This document shows, one piece after another, positions 7,630 to 15,090 of a stretch of DNA of 64,000 nt (its first letter is position 1; the number at the start of each line of letters is the position of its first letter). The notes below the pieces were generated by a model. The model saw nothing but the letters and a program-made list of their open reading frames with translations. It made no database searches and was not told where the DNA came from. The DNA comes from Streptomyces ambofaciens ATCC 23877 (GTDB lineage Bacteria > Actinomycetota > Actinomycetes > Streptomycetales > Streptomycetaceae): positions 1,302,001-1,366,000 of the forward strand of contig NZ_CP012382.1 in the NCBI RefSeq assembly GCF_001267885.1, in the 5' to 3' direction. A program made the position numbers and the translations under genes.

Positions 7630-8597
7630 GCTGCGGCTCCCTTCTGAGGGACGACGGCCACCCGGCCGGTCGTCGTGCCGTCGGCGACGCGCTGCACGGC
7701 GTCCGCGGCCCCGTCGAGCGGTACCCGCTCGCTCACCAGGGGCTTGATCGCGCCCCGGGCGGCCAGCTCGGTCAGCTGCTCGTGGCAGTGCTGGACCAGC
7801 TTGGGGTTCTTGGTGTTGTACAGGCCCCAGTGCAGGCCGAGGACGGCGTAGTTCTTCACCAGGGCGTGGTTCAGCGCGGGGCTGGGGATCGTGCCGCTCG
7901 CGAAGCCGACGACGACGATCCGGCCCTCGAAGGCGACGACCTTGGCGGACTGGGCGTAGGCCTGACCGCCGACCGGGTCGTAGACCACGTCGGCGCCCCG
8001 GCCGCCGGTGGCCTCCTTCACGGCGCCGACGACGTCCTCGCCGTGCCGGTCGACGACCACGTCGCAGCCCAGTTCGCGGGCGACGGCCGCCTTCTCGGGG
8101 CCGCCGACGACACCGATGACGGTGGCGCCGGCGGCCTTGCCGAGCTGCACGGCCGCGCTGCCGACCCCTCCGGCGGCAGCGTGGACGAGCAGCGTCTCGC
8201 CGGCCTCCAGCCGGGCCCGGCGGTGCAGGCCGAACCAGCCGGTCTGGTAGCCGATGTGCAGGGCGGCGGCCTCGGCGTCGTCCAGCGCCTCGGGTGCGGG
8301 CAGCAGGGCGCGGGCGTCGGCGACCGCGTACTCGGCGAAGCCGCCGTGCGGCAGCGCCGGGTTGGCGAGGACGCGGCGCCCGTCCTCGGTCTCGCCGCAG
8401 ATCTCCACGCCCGGCGTGAACGGCAGCGGCGGCCTGACCTGGTACTGGCCCCGGCACATCAGGGCGTCCGGGAAGTTGATGTTCGCGGCGCGGACCCTCA
8501 GCAGGACCTGGCCCTCGCCGGGGGTCGGCGGCGCCACGTCCGCGAGGCGCATCACCTCGCGCGGCTCGCCGTTCTCGTGCACCTGCCATGCCTGCAT
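7626..8597 (-). CDS. Zinc-independent quinone oxidoreductase (medium-chain reductase family)
   Basis: 323 aa from the ATG at 8597, where GGAGG lies about 10 bases upstream; the longer reading from 8636 lacks support. The NADPH-binding Rossmann motif is HAAAGGVGSAAVQLGKAAGA, and there is no structural-zinc Cys cluster, as in quinone/enoyl reductases (QOR/NQO type). First gene of the operon with two acyl-CoA dehydrogenases, so it may reduce an enone or enoyl-CoA intermediate of the same pathway. The assignment to a particular reaction is inference. Confidence 0.88.
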   Translation of the reverse strand: MQAWQVHENGEPREVMRLADVAPPTPGEGQVLLRVRAANINFPDALMCRGQYQVRPPLPFTPGVEICGETEDGRRVLANPALPHGGFAEYAVADARALLPAPEALDDAEAAALHIGYQTGWFGLHRRARLEAGETLLVHAAAGGVGSAAVQLGKAAGATVIGVVGGPEKAAVARELGCDVVVDRHGEDVVGAVKEATGGRGADVVYDPVGGQAYAQSAKVVAFEGRIVVVGFASGTIPSPALNHALVKNYAVLGLHWGLYNTKNPKLVQHCHEQLTELAARGAIKPLVSERVPLDGAADAVQRVADGTTTGRVAVVPQKGAAA

Positions 8598-8701
8598 GCG
8601 GGGCCTCCACCGACTGCGTCGTCCGTCCGGGTCCACCGCATACTAAGCGGTCGCTTGCCGATCAGGGAACAGGTGGGCGCGGTCGCCGCCCGGGCCGCAG
8701 G

Positions 8702-9277
8702 TCAGGACCGGGTCGGTCGCGCCCGGACGTGCATCCGCTCCCCCTGCGGGCCGAACAGGCTGAGGAACTCGACCGGCCCCTCCCCCGTCGACCCGAACCA
8801 GTGCGGCACCCGGGTGTCGAACTCCGCGGCCTCGCCCGCCGACAGCACCACGTCGTGATCGCCGAGCACGAGCCGCAGCCGGCCCGAGAGGACGTACAGC
8901 CACTCGTATCCCTCGTGGGTCCGCGGGTCCGGTTCCTCCTTGCGCCGGGGCTCCAGCACCTTGAACGCCTGGAGTCCCCCCGGCTGGCGGGTGAGGGGCC
9001 AGTGGGTGCGGCCGTGGCGCTCGATCGGCTTGGCCCGCACCCGGGGGTCGCCGACCGGCGGGGCGCCGACCAGCTCGTCCAGCGGCACCTGATGGGCCTG
9101 GGCGATGGGCAGCAGCAGTTCGAGGCTCGGTCGGCGCAGTCCCGACTCCAGCCTCGACAGGGTGCTGACCGAGATGCCGGTGGTCTCGGAGAGCGCCGCC
9201 AGGGTCACCTCCCGTTCCTTGCGCACCTGGCGGAGCCTCGGCCCTACGCCGGCGAGAACGTCGTCTGCAGTGGTCAT
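8702..9277 (-). CDS. XRE-family regulator with C-terminal cupin domain
   Basis: 191 aa. HTH at about residues 12-67 (RQVRKEREVTLAALSETTGISVSTLSRLESGLRRPSLELLLPIA), then a cupin sensor domain with HEGYEWLYVLSGRLRLVLGD and a C-terminal VPHWFGSTGEGPVEFLSLFG. Regulators of this shape bind a small ligand in the cupin and control the neighbouring enzyme gene, here the divergent FAD oxidoreductase. A TTGACA / TGCAAT promoter places the transcription start at or next to the ATG, so the message is probably leaderless. Confidence 0.88.
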   Translation of the reverse strand: MTTADDVLAGVGPRLRQVRKEREVTLAALSETTGISVSTLSRLESGLRRPSLELLLPIAQAHQVPLDELVGAPPVGDPRVRAKPIERHGRTHWPLTRQPGGLQAFKVLEPRRKEEPDPRTHEGYEWLYVLSGRLRLVLGDHDVVLSAGEAAEFDTRVPHWFGSTGEGPVEFLSLFGPQGERMHVRARPTRS

Positions 9278-9283
9278 GCCCTT

Positions 9284-9312
9284 ATTGCAGAACCGGCAAA
9301 TGTATTTGTCAA
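9284..9312 (-). promoter_or_regulatory. Promoter of the XRE-cupin gene
   Basis: On the minus strand TTGACA (9307-9312) and TGCAAT (9284-9289) are 17 bases apart. The -10 box ends 6 bases before the ATG. The inverted repeat TTGC-n7-GCAA overlaps the -10 box and may be an operator. Confidence 0.5.
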
Positions 9313-9354
9313 TCCCGGCGCGTTCGAGCGACCTTTTCCGTGGAGGTGGTCACC

Positions 9355-10389
9355 ATGACCCGCTACAAGGACCCGTTCGAGAAGCAGCCGTCGGGGACGT
9401 ACGACGTGGTCGTCGTCGGCGGCGGCGCGGCCGGGCTCTCCGCCGCGCTCGTCCTGGGCCGCTCGCGGCTGCGCACCCTGGTCGTCGACGCCGGTGAGCC
9501 GCGCAACGCGCCCTCGGACCACATGCAGGGCTACCTGACCCGCGACGGCATGCCGCCCGCCGAGTTCCTCGCGCTCGGCCGCAAGGAGATCGCGCGGTAC
9601 GGCGTGGAGCTGGTCCGCGACCGGGCCGTGGACGCGACGCGGGGCGTGGACACGCCCCGAAGCGACGACGGGACCCGGGGCGACGACGCGGCCCGGGGAG
9701 CGGGCGTGGCCACGGGCGAGGACTTCGCCGTGGCGCTGGCCGGTGGCCGGACCGTGCACGCCCGTCGGCTGATCGTCACCACGGGGCTCAGGGACGAGCT
9801 TCCCGCGGTGCCCGGCGTCGCCGAGCGGTACGGCCGGGACGTGCTGCACTGCCCGTTCTGCCACGGCTGGGAGGTGCGCGACGAGCGCTTCGGAGTCCTC
9901 GCCACCAGCGCGCTCAGCGTGCACCAGGCGCTGATGGTGTCCCACTGGTCGGACGACGTGACCCTCTTCCTCGACACGGTCGCCGAGGACGAACTCTCCG
10001 ACGAGGATCTGCGCCGGCTCGCGGCGGCCCGGGTGAAGGTGGTGCCCGGTGCGGTGGCCGGTCTGCGGGTCGAGGACGACCGGCTCACCGGGGTCCGGCT
10101 GGCGGACGGCACGGTGCACGACCGCTCGGTGGTGTTCGTCGCCCCCCGGGCCGTGCCGCAGACCGGTCTGATGGAACGGCTGGGCGCGGAGCTGCGGGAG
10201 ACCCCGTTCGGCGCCTACCCCGTGGTCGATCCGACCGGCCTGACCACCGTGCCCGGCGTGTGGACCGCGGGCAACGCGATGGGCTTCGCCGAGCAGGTCG
10301 TCCACGCGGCGAGCGGCGGCTACCGGGCGGCGTCGGCCGTCGTCGGCGACCTGATCATGTCCCGCCTGGACGCGGCGGTCGCGGGTTAG
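9355..10389 (+). CDS. Thioredoxin-reductase-like FAD/NAD(P) oxidoreductase
   Basis: 344 aa from the ATG at 9355, with GGAGGT 7 bases upstream; a GTG at 9340 is less likely. The FAD dinucleotide motif is VVVGGGAAGLSAAL (about 18-32), and a redox pair Cys166/Cys169 sits in HCPFCHGWEV, as in the thioredoxin-reductase-like oxidases of actinobacteria. The C-terminal FAD motif is GVWTAGNAM. Between residues about 95 and 122 there is an Asp/Arg/Gly-rich insertion encoded by imperfect repeats and not expected in the family. Divergent from the XRE-cupin gene, which probably regulates it. The electron partner is unknown; no thioredoxin gene is adjacent. Confidence 0.88.
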   Translation: MTRYKDPFEKQPSGTYDVVVVGGGAAGLSAALVLGRSRLRTLVVDAGEPRNAPSDHMQGYLTRDGMPPAEFLALGRKEIARYGVELVRDRAVDATRGVDTPRSDDGTRGDDAARGAGVATGEDFAVALAGGRTVHARRLIVTTGLRDELPAVPGVAERYGRDVLHCPFCHGWEVRDERFGVLATSALSVHQALMVSHWSDDVTLFLDTVAEDELSDEDLRRLAAARVKVVPGAVAGLRVEDDRLTGVRLADGTVHDRSVVFVAPRAVPQTGLMERLGAELRETPFGAYPVVDPTGLTTVPGVWTAGNAMGFAEQVVHAASGGYRAASAVVGDLIMSRLDAAVAG

Positions 10390-10414
10390 GCCGGGTGGCG
10401 GGGTCACCGCGCGG

Positions 10415-10714
10415 TGGCCGGACCGCCGCCGGATGACCGGACCGCCGCCAGGTGACGGGGCCGCGGCCAGGTGACCGGTCCGCCGCGCAGTGACCGGTCC
10501 GCCGCGCAGTGCCCGGACCGCCGCGCAGTGCCCGGACCGCCGTGAAGTGACCGGACCGCCGTGAAGTGCCCGGTCCGCCGTGAAGTGCCCGACTGGCGGG
10601 TGGCGGGAACACCGCTAGGTCGCCCGACCGGCTCCGGGTGGCCAGACCGCCGCGAGGTGATCGAACCACCGCGAGCTGGCCGGACCCCCGCCGGACGGCG
10701 GGACCACCGCGGGG
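10415..10714 (+). repeat. 19-bp GC-rich tandem repeat block
   Basis: Units of 19 bases with consensus TGNCCGGWCCGCCGYSMAG begin at 10415, 10434, 10453, 10472, 10491, 10510, 10529, 10548, 10567 and 10586, in exact register. After one short 15-base unit the register continues more loosely at 10601, 10620, 10639, 10658, 10677 and 10696. Nineteen is not a multiple of three, so the repeats are not a protein repeat. The stretch 10390-11017 holds no gene that I can support. Confidence 0.9.
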
Positions 10715-10731
10715 CGACCAGCCGCAGCCCG

Positions 10732-10848
10732 GCGGCGGGACCACGACGGAGGAGCCGAACCGCCGGCCGGTGACAGGACGACCAGCGGAGGAGCCGAACC
10801 CCCGCCCGGTGACAGGACCACCAGCGGAGGAGCCGAACCCCCGCCCGG
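10732..10848 (+). repeat. 39-bp tandem repeat, three copies
   Basis: Copies at 10732-10770, 10771-10809 and 10810-10848. The last two are nearly identical, with core GCGGAGGAGCCGAACC. The unit is about twice the 19-bp unit next to it and probably grew from it. Confidence 0.85.
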
Positions 10849-10892
10849 CGGCGGGACCGCCGAAGGCCGCCCCGTCCGGCAGGGCCGCACGG

Positions 10893-10936
10893 CGTCGCCG
10901 GGTACGCGGGCGTCGCCGGGTACGCGGGCGTCGCCG
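10893..10936 (+). repeat. 18-bp tandem repeat, 2.4 copies
   Basis: Two identical copies of CGTCGCCGGGTACGCGGG (10893-10910 and 10911-10928), then the first 8 bases of a third. It closes the repeat-rich interval before ligB. Confidence 0.85.
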
Positions 10937-11017
10937 ACGGCGCGGCCGGGGGGGCCGCCGGACGGAAACCGGAGCCATCGGGGTGTGACCCCGTGCTTCC
11001 CGGTGCACCATGACTGC

Positions 11018-12556
11018 ATGCTGCTCGCCCGGTTGGCCCAGGTGTCCCGGGAGGTCGCCGCCACCTCGGCGCGGTCCCGGAAGACCGCCCTGCTCGCGGA
11101 GCTGTTCCGGGAGGCGGAGGCGGCGGACGTGCCGGTGGTCATCCCGTATCTGGCGGGACGGCTCCCCCAGGGCCGGATCGGCGTCGGCTGGAAGGTGCTG
11201 AGCCGCCCGGTCACGCCGGCCGCCGGGCCGACCCTGACCGTGCGCGAGGTGGACGACCGGCTGACCCGCCTCGCGGCGGTGTCCGGCGCCGGTTCGCAGG
11301 CCGAGCGGGCACGTCAGGTGGACGAGCTGATGGGCACGGCCACCGAGGACGAGCAGCGCTTCCTGATCGGGCTGCTCACCGGCGAGGTCCGGCAGGGCGC
11401 CCTGGACGCGGCAGCCGTGGAGGGCCTGGCGGCGGCGACCGGCGCGCCCGCGGCGGACGTGCGGCGCGCGGTGATGCTCGCGGGCTCCCTTCAGACGGTG
11501 GCCGAGGCCCTGCTCGCCGACGGCCCCGGCGCCCTGGACGGCTTCCGGCTCACCGTCGGACGGCCGGTCCTGCCGATGCTCGCCCACAGCGCCTCCTCGG
11601 TCGCCGAGGCGATCGGCAAGCTCGGTGCCGCGGCCGTCGAGGAGAAGCTGGACGGCATCCGCGTCCAGGTGCACCGCGACGGCGCCACCGTACGCGTCTA
11701 CACCCGCACCCTGGACGACATCACCGACCGGCTCCCCGAGGTCACCGCGACGGCCCTCGCCCTGCCCGGGGAGCGGTTCGTCCTGGACGGGGAGGTGATC
11801 TCCCTCGACGAGGACGGACACCCCCGCTCCTTCCAGGAGACCGCCGGACGCGTCGGCTCCCGCACGGACGTCGCCACGGCCGCACGGGCGGTGCCCGTCT
11901 CCGTCGTGTTCTTCGACGCGCTGTCCGTCGACGGCCGTGACCTGCTCGACCTGCCGCTCACCGAGCGCCACGCGGAGCTGGCCCGGCTGGTTCCCGAGCC
12001 GACGCGGGTACGGCGCACGCTGGTGCCCGGCCCCGAGGAGACACCGGCGGCGCAGGAGTTCCTCGCCCAGGCGCTGGAGCGCGGCCACGAGGGCGTCGTG
12101 GTGAAGGGCCTCGACGCCGGTTACAGCGCGGGCCGGCGCGGCGCGTCCTGGCTCAAGGTCAAACCCGTGCACACCCTCGACCTGGTCGTCCTGGCCGCCG
12201 AGTGGGGACACGGCCGCCGCACCGGCAGGCTCTCCAACCTCCACCTGGGCGCCCGCACCGCGGACGGCTCCTTCGCGATGCTCGGCAAGACCTTCAAGGG
12301 CATGACCGACGCCCTGCTGGCCTGGCAGACCGAACGTCTGGGAGAACTGGCCGTCGAGCAGCACGACTGGGGAGTGACCGTACGCCCCGAACTGGTCGTC
12401 GAGATCGCCTACGACGGTCTCCAGCGCTCCACGCGCTACCCGGCCGGCGTCACCCTCCGCTTCGCCCGCGTCGTCCGCTACCGCGAGGACAAGCGCCCCG
12501 AGGAGGCGGACACGGTGGAGACGCTGCTCGCCGCGCACCCCGGGGCGGCCCCGTGA
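11018..12556 (+). CDS. ligB: ATP-dependent DNA ligase, actinobacterial LigB type
   Basis: 512 aa. The N-terminal DNA-binding domain (MLLARLAQVSREVAATSARS) is like mycobacterial LigB, which fixes the start at 11018 rather than the longer reading from 10985. The adenylation domain has the nucleotidyl Lys210 in EEKLDGIRVQ (motif I), followed by FVLDGEVI (motif III), HEGVVVKGL (motif IV) and SWLKVKP (motif V); an OB-fold ends the protein. It seals nicks through an enzyme-AMP intermediate. It is separate from the Ku/LigD end-joining ligases, and NAD-dependent LigA normally does the replicative work. A NUDIX gene overlaps its stop by 4 bases. Confidence 0.93.
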   Translation: MLLARLAQVSREVAATSARSRKTALLAELFREAEAADVPVVIPYLAGRLPQGRIGVGWKVLSRPVTPAAGPTLTVREVDDRLTRLAAVSGAGSQAERARQVDELMGTATEDEQRFLIGLLTGEVRQGALDAAAVEGLAAATGAPAADVRRAVMLAGSLQTVAEALLADGPGALDGFRLTVGRPVLPMLAHSASSVAEAIGKLGAAAVEEKLDGIRVQVHRDGATVRVYTRTLDDITDRLPEVTATALALPGERFVLDGEVISLDEDGHPRSFQETAGRVGSRTDVATAARAVPVSVVFFDALSVDGRDLLDLPLTERHAELARLVPEPTRVRRTLVPGPEETPAAQEFLAQALERGHEGVVVKGLDAGYSAGRRGASWLKVKPVHTLDLVVLAAEWGHGRRTGRLSNLHLGARTADGSFAMLGKTFKGMTDALLAWQTERLGELAVEQHDWGVTVRPELVVEIAYDGLQRSTRYPAGVTLRFARVVRYREDKRPEEADTVETLLAAHPGAAP

Positions 12557-13020
12557 GACGCAGCGCGGGCCTCCTCCTGCACCGCCCCACCGACCGGGGC
12601 CGCGAGGTGCTGCTCGGTCACATGGGCGGCCCCTTCTACGCCCGCCGGGACGCCGGCGCGTGGACCGTCCCCAAGGGCGAGTACGACCCCGCCGAACCGG
12701 CCTGGGACGCGGCCCGGCGCGAGTTCGAGGAGGAGCTGGGACTGCCACCGCCCGAGGGCGGGGCCGTTCCGCTCGGCGAGGTCCGGCAGGCGGGCGGGAA
12801 GGTCGTCACGGTGTGGGCCGTCGAGGCCGACCTGGATCCGGCGACGGTCGTCCCCGGCACCTTCCGCATGGAGTGGCCGCCGAGGTCGGGCCGGATCGAG
12901 GAGTTCCCCGAGCTGGACCGGGTGGCCTGGTTCCCGGTGGACCGGGCGCGCGAGGTGATCGTGAAGGCGCAGGCCGCGTTTCTCGACCGGCTGGATGAGC
13001 ACTCGCACGGACGGAAGTGA
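12553..13020 (+). CDS. NUDIX hydrolase
   Basis: 155 aa. The Nudix box is visible as GEYDPAEPAWDAARREFEEELGL with REFEEELG at its core, preceded by GAWTVPKG. The GTG start overlaps the ligB TGA by 4 bases, so the two are translationally coupled. Members of this subfamily hydrolyse a nucleoside diphosphate linked to another moiety. The link to ligase suggests nucleotide sanitation or removal of adenylated products, but that is inference only. Confidence 0.9.
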   Translation: MRRSAGLLLHRPTDRGREVLLGHMGGPFYARRDAGAWTVPKGEYDPAEPAWDAARREFEEELGLPPPEGGAVPLGEVRQAGGKVVTVWAVEADLDPATVVPGTFRMEWPPRSGRIEEFPELDRVAWFPVDRAREVIVKAQAAFLDRLDEHSHGRK

Positions 13021-13130
13021 CGAGGAGCGACGAGAAGCTCGGGACGGTGCCGACGGGGCCCCGTCCGCGTTGCGGCACCCCACGCCGCGCGCCAAGGTCG
13101 AAGCACGAGTCAGCACCAGGGAGGTCGGCC

Positions 13131-14516
13131 ATGCCCATCGCGACGGTGAACCCGGCGAACGGCGAGACGCTCAGGACGTACGAGGCCATGGGCGAGGAGG
13201 AGATCGAGCGCCGGCTCCAGCTCGCGGAGGCCACCTTCCGCACGTACCGGACCACGGGGTTCTACGAGCGGGCCGGACTGATGCGCCGGGCCGCCGACCT
13301 CCTGGAGGCCGATCAGAACGAGATCGGCAAGGTCATCACCACCGAGATGGGCAAGCCCGTCAAGCAGGCCCGCGCGGAGGCCGCCAAGTGCGCCAAGGCG
13401 ATGCGCTGGTACGCCGACCACGCGGCGGAGCTGCTCGCCGACGAGGAGCCCGCCGAGTCGGACGTGAAGGACTCCGGCGCCTCCCGGGCCCTGGTCCGCT
13501 ACCGGCCGCTCGGCCCGGTGCTCGCGGTGATGCCGTGGAACTTCCCGCTCTGGCAGGTGATCCGGTTCGCGGCGCCCGCCCTGATGGCCGGCAACGTGGG
13601 GCTGCTCAAGCACGCCTCCAACGTGCCCCAGACGGCCCTGTACCTGGAGGACCTGTTCCACCGGGCGGGCTACCCCGAGGGCTGCTTCCAGACCCTGCTC
13701 ATCGGCTCGGCGGCGGTCGACGACATCCTGCGCGACGAGCGGGTGCGGGCCGCCACCCTCACCGGCAGCGAGCCGGCCGGCCGCGCGGTGGCCTCCACGG
13801 CCGGGGAGATGATCAAGAAGACGGTGCTGGAGCTGGGCGGCAGCGACCCCTTCGTCGTGATGCCGTCCGCGGACGTCGAGAGGGCCGCCGAGGTCGCGGT
13901 GACCGCGCGCACCCAGAACGCCGGGCAGTCCTGCATCGCCGCCAAGCGGTTCATCGTCCACACGGACGTGTACGACGCCTTCGCCGAACGCTTCACCGAG
14001 GGCATGCGGGCGCTGACGGTCGGCGACCCCATGGACGAGGGGACCGACGTCGGCCCGCTCTCCAGCGAGCAGGGCGTCGAGGACCTGGTGGAGCTGGTCG
14101 ACGACGCGGTGCGCGGCGGCGCGGCCGTCCTGTGCGGAGGCGAACGCCCGGACGGTCCCGGCTGGTACTACCCGCCGACGGTCCTCGCCGGTGTCACCAG
14201 GGAGATGCGCATCCACCGCGAGGAGGCCTTCGGCCCGGTCGCCACGCTGTACCGCGCCGCCGACCTGGACGAGGCCGTGCTGATCGCCAACGATTCGGAC
14301 TTCGGGCTCAGTTCCAACGTGTGGACGCGCGACGACGCCGATGTGGACCGTTTCGTCCGGGACCTGGAGGCGGGCGGCGTGTACGTCAACGGGATGACGG
14401 CGTCCCATCCGGCGTTCCCCTTCGGCGGGGTCAAGCGCTCGGGCTACGGCCGTGAGCTGTCCGGGCACGGAATCCGGGAGTTCTGCAACATCACCACCGT
14501 ATGGCACGGAGCGTGA
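13131..14516 (+). CDS. gabD: NAD(P)-dependent succinate-semialdehyde dehydrogenase / aldehyde dehydrogenase
   Basis: 461 aa from the ATG at 13131 (AGGGAGGTC upstream; the frame stays open to 13017 without family similarity). ALDH hallmarks in order: VMPWNFPLWQVIRFAAPALMAGN, LTGSEPAGRAVAS, the catalytic Glu in LELGGSDPF, the catalytic Cys in NAGQSCIAAKRF, and EAFGPVATLYR. Length and sequence style match GabD1-type enzymes, which oxidise succinate semialdehyde to succinate. The exact aldehyde is not provable here. The neighbours do not form a GABA pathway. Confidence 0.88.
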   Translation: MPIATVNPANGETLRTYEAMGEEEIERRLQLAEATFRTYRTTGFYERAGLMRRAADLLEADQNEIGKVITTEMGKPVKQARAEAAKCAKAMRWYADHAAELLADEEPAESDVKDSGASRALVRYRPLGPVLAVMPWNFPLWQVIRFAAPALMAGNVGLLKHASNVPQTALYLEDLFHRAGYPEGCFQTLLIGSAAVDDILRDERVRAATLTGSEPAGRAVASTAGEMIKKTVLELGGSDPFVVMPSADVERAAEVAVTARTQNAGQSCIAAKRFIVHTDVYDAFAERFTEGMRALTVGDPMDEGTDVGPLSSEQGVEDLVELVDDAVRGGAAVLCGGERPDGPGWYYPPTVLAGVTREMRIHREEAFGPVATLYRAADLDEAVLIANDSDFGLSSNVWTRDDADVDRFVRDLEAGGVYVNGMTASHPAFPFGGVKRSGYGRELSGHGIREFCNITTVWHGA

Positions 14517-14541
14517 GCCTTCCGCGACTACGATCCCCTTT

Positions 14542-14778
14542 GTGAACCGCGAAGTGACCCTGCCTCTGATCGTCGACGACCGCGGTACCTTGCAGGTCGC
14601 CGCGTCCGACGTGAGCAAGCTGCTGCGCACGGTGGGCGGGAGATGGCTGCGGCTGGTGGAGGCCGGCGAGGAGAGTCTGGACGAGGACACGGTCGCGGCC
14701 CTCACCATCGAGCTGGCCAAACTCGCCGACCGGATCGACGTGGCCTGCATCGCCCACAGCAGCGGCCAGTCCTCCTGA
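14542..14778 (+). CDS. Small conserved Streptomyces protein (DUF6213-like)
   Basis: 78 aa from the GTG at 14542, starting VNREVTLPLIVDDRGTLQVA, with an amphipathic C-terminal half (EDTVAALTIELAKLADRIDV). I recall this family as DUF6213 in Streptomyces; it is soluble and uncharacterised. The start is 25 bases after the gabD stop. The GTG is chosen because the sequence before it (TTCCGCGACTACGATCCCC) is not protein-like. No catalytic motif is seen. Confidence 0.65.
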   Translation: MNREVTLPLIVDDRGTLQVAASDVSKLLRTVGGRWLRLVEAGEESLDEDTVAALTIELAKLADRIDVACIAHSSGQSS

Positions 14779-14941
14779 CGCCGCGCGCCCCGGCCCGCAC
14801 GGGTCGGGTTCCCCGGGACGGAGCAGCCCGGCGGGAGAACGCCGCTCCCGTGAGTGATCGTGGGTGAACATCCCCGGGAAGGCGCACCCCGCTGCCCGGC
14901 CGGGGTCGAGACCTTCCGCGAGGCGAGAGCAGGCACGGTTC

Positions 14942-15090
14942 ATGGCGACGTCGCGCAGACCCCCGGCCGCCGTCTCCGAGGACGTCGTCACGAGCGGAGA
15001 GACGCCGGGGCCGCACGCGGGCGCCCCGCCGGCCACCCGCGACGGCCCCCGGTCCCCCGGCCGATGGAGAACGGTGTGAGGCAAGCGTGA
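14942..15090 (+). pseudogene. Apparent relic of rppA (type III PKS, tetrahydroxynaphthalene synthase)
   Basis: The 308-base interval before the P450 holds no intact gene. An ATG at 14942 opens 45 codons starting MATSRRPPAAVSEDVVTSGE, which align with the remembered RppA N-terminus (MAT/PR-x-C-(R/K)-P-x-V-S-V-P-E-H-V-I-T-M-x-x-T) through P, V, E, V, T, E and T and a later H-A-G-x-P. The frame then stops at 15077. In another frame the last codons (VRQA then TGA) overlap the P450 GTG by 4 bases, as an intact rppA end would. The whole catalytic part (about 1 kb) is missing. The alignment was done from memory, so confidence is moderate. Confidence 0.5.

Noticed and set aside
10415..10936. CRISPR array
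   Set aside because: Units are directly contiguous with no unique spacers, are only 18-39 bp long, and no cas gene is present.
10355..12748. Very long open frame on the minus strand opposite ligB and the repeat block
   Set aside because: It is the shadow of ligB in high-GC DNA. The protein lacks any family motif and runs through non-coding 19-bp repeats.
13017..13130. N-terminal extension of the aldehyde dehydrogenase
   Set aside because: The extra 38 residues are Arg/Pro-rich, and the ATG at 13131 has a good ribosome site and matches family length.
14854..15090. A 78-codon gene between DUF6213 and the P450
   Set aside because: Arg/Gly-rich, no ribosome site, no family match except the short rppA-like ends; treated as a relic.
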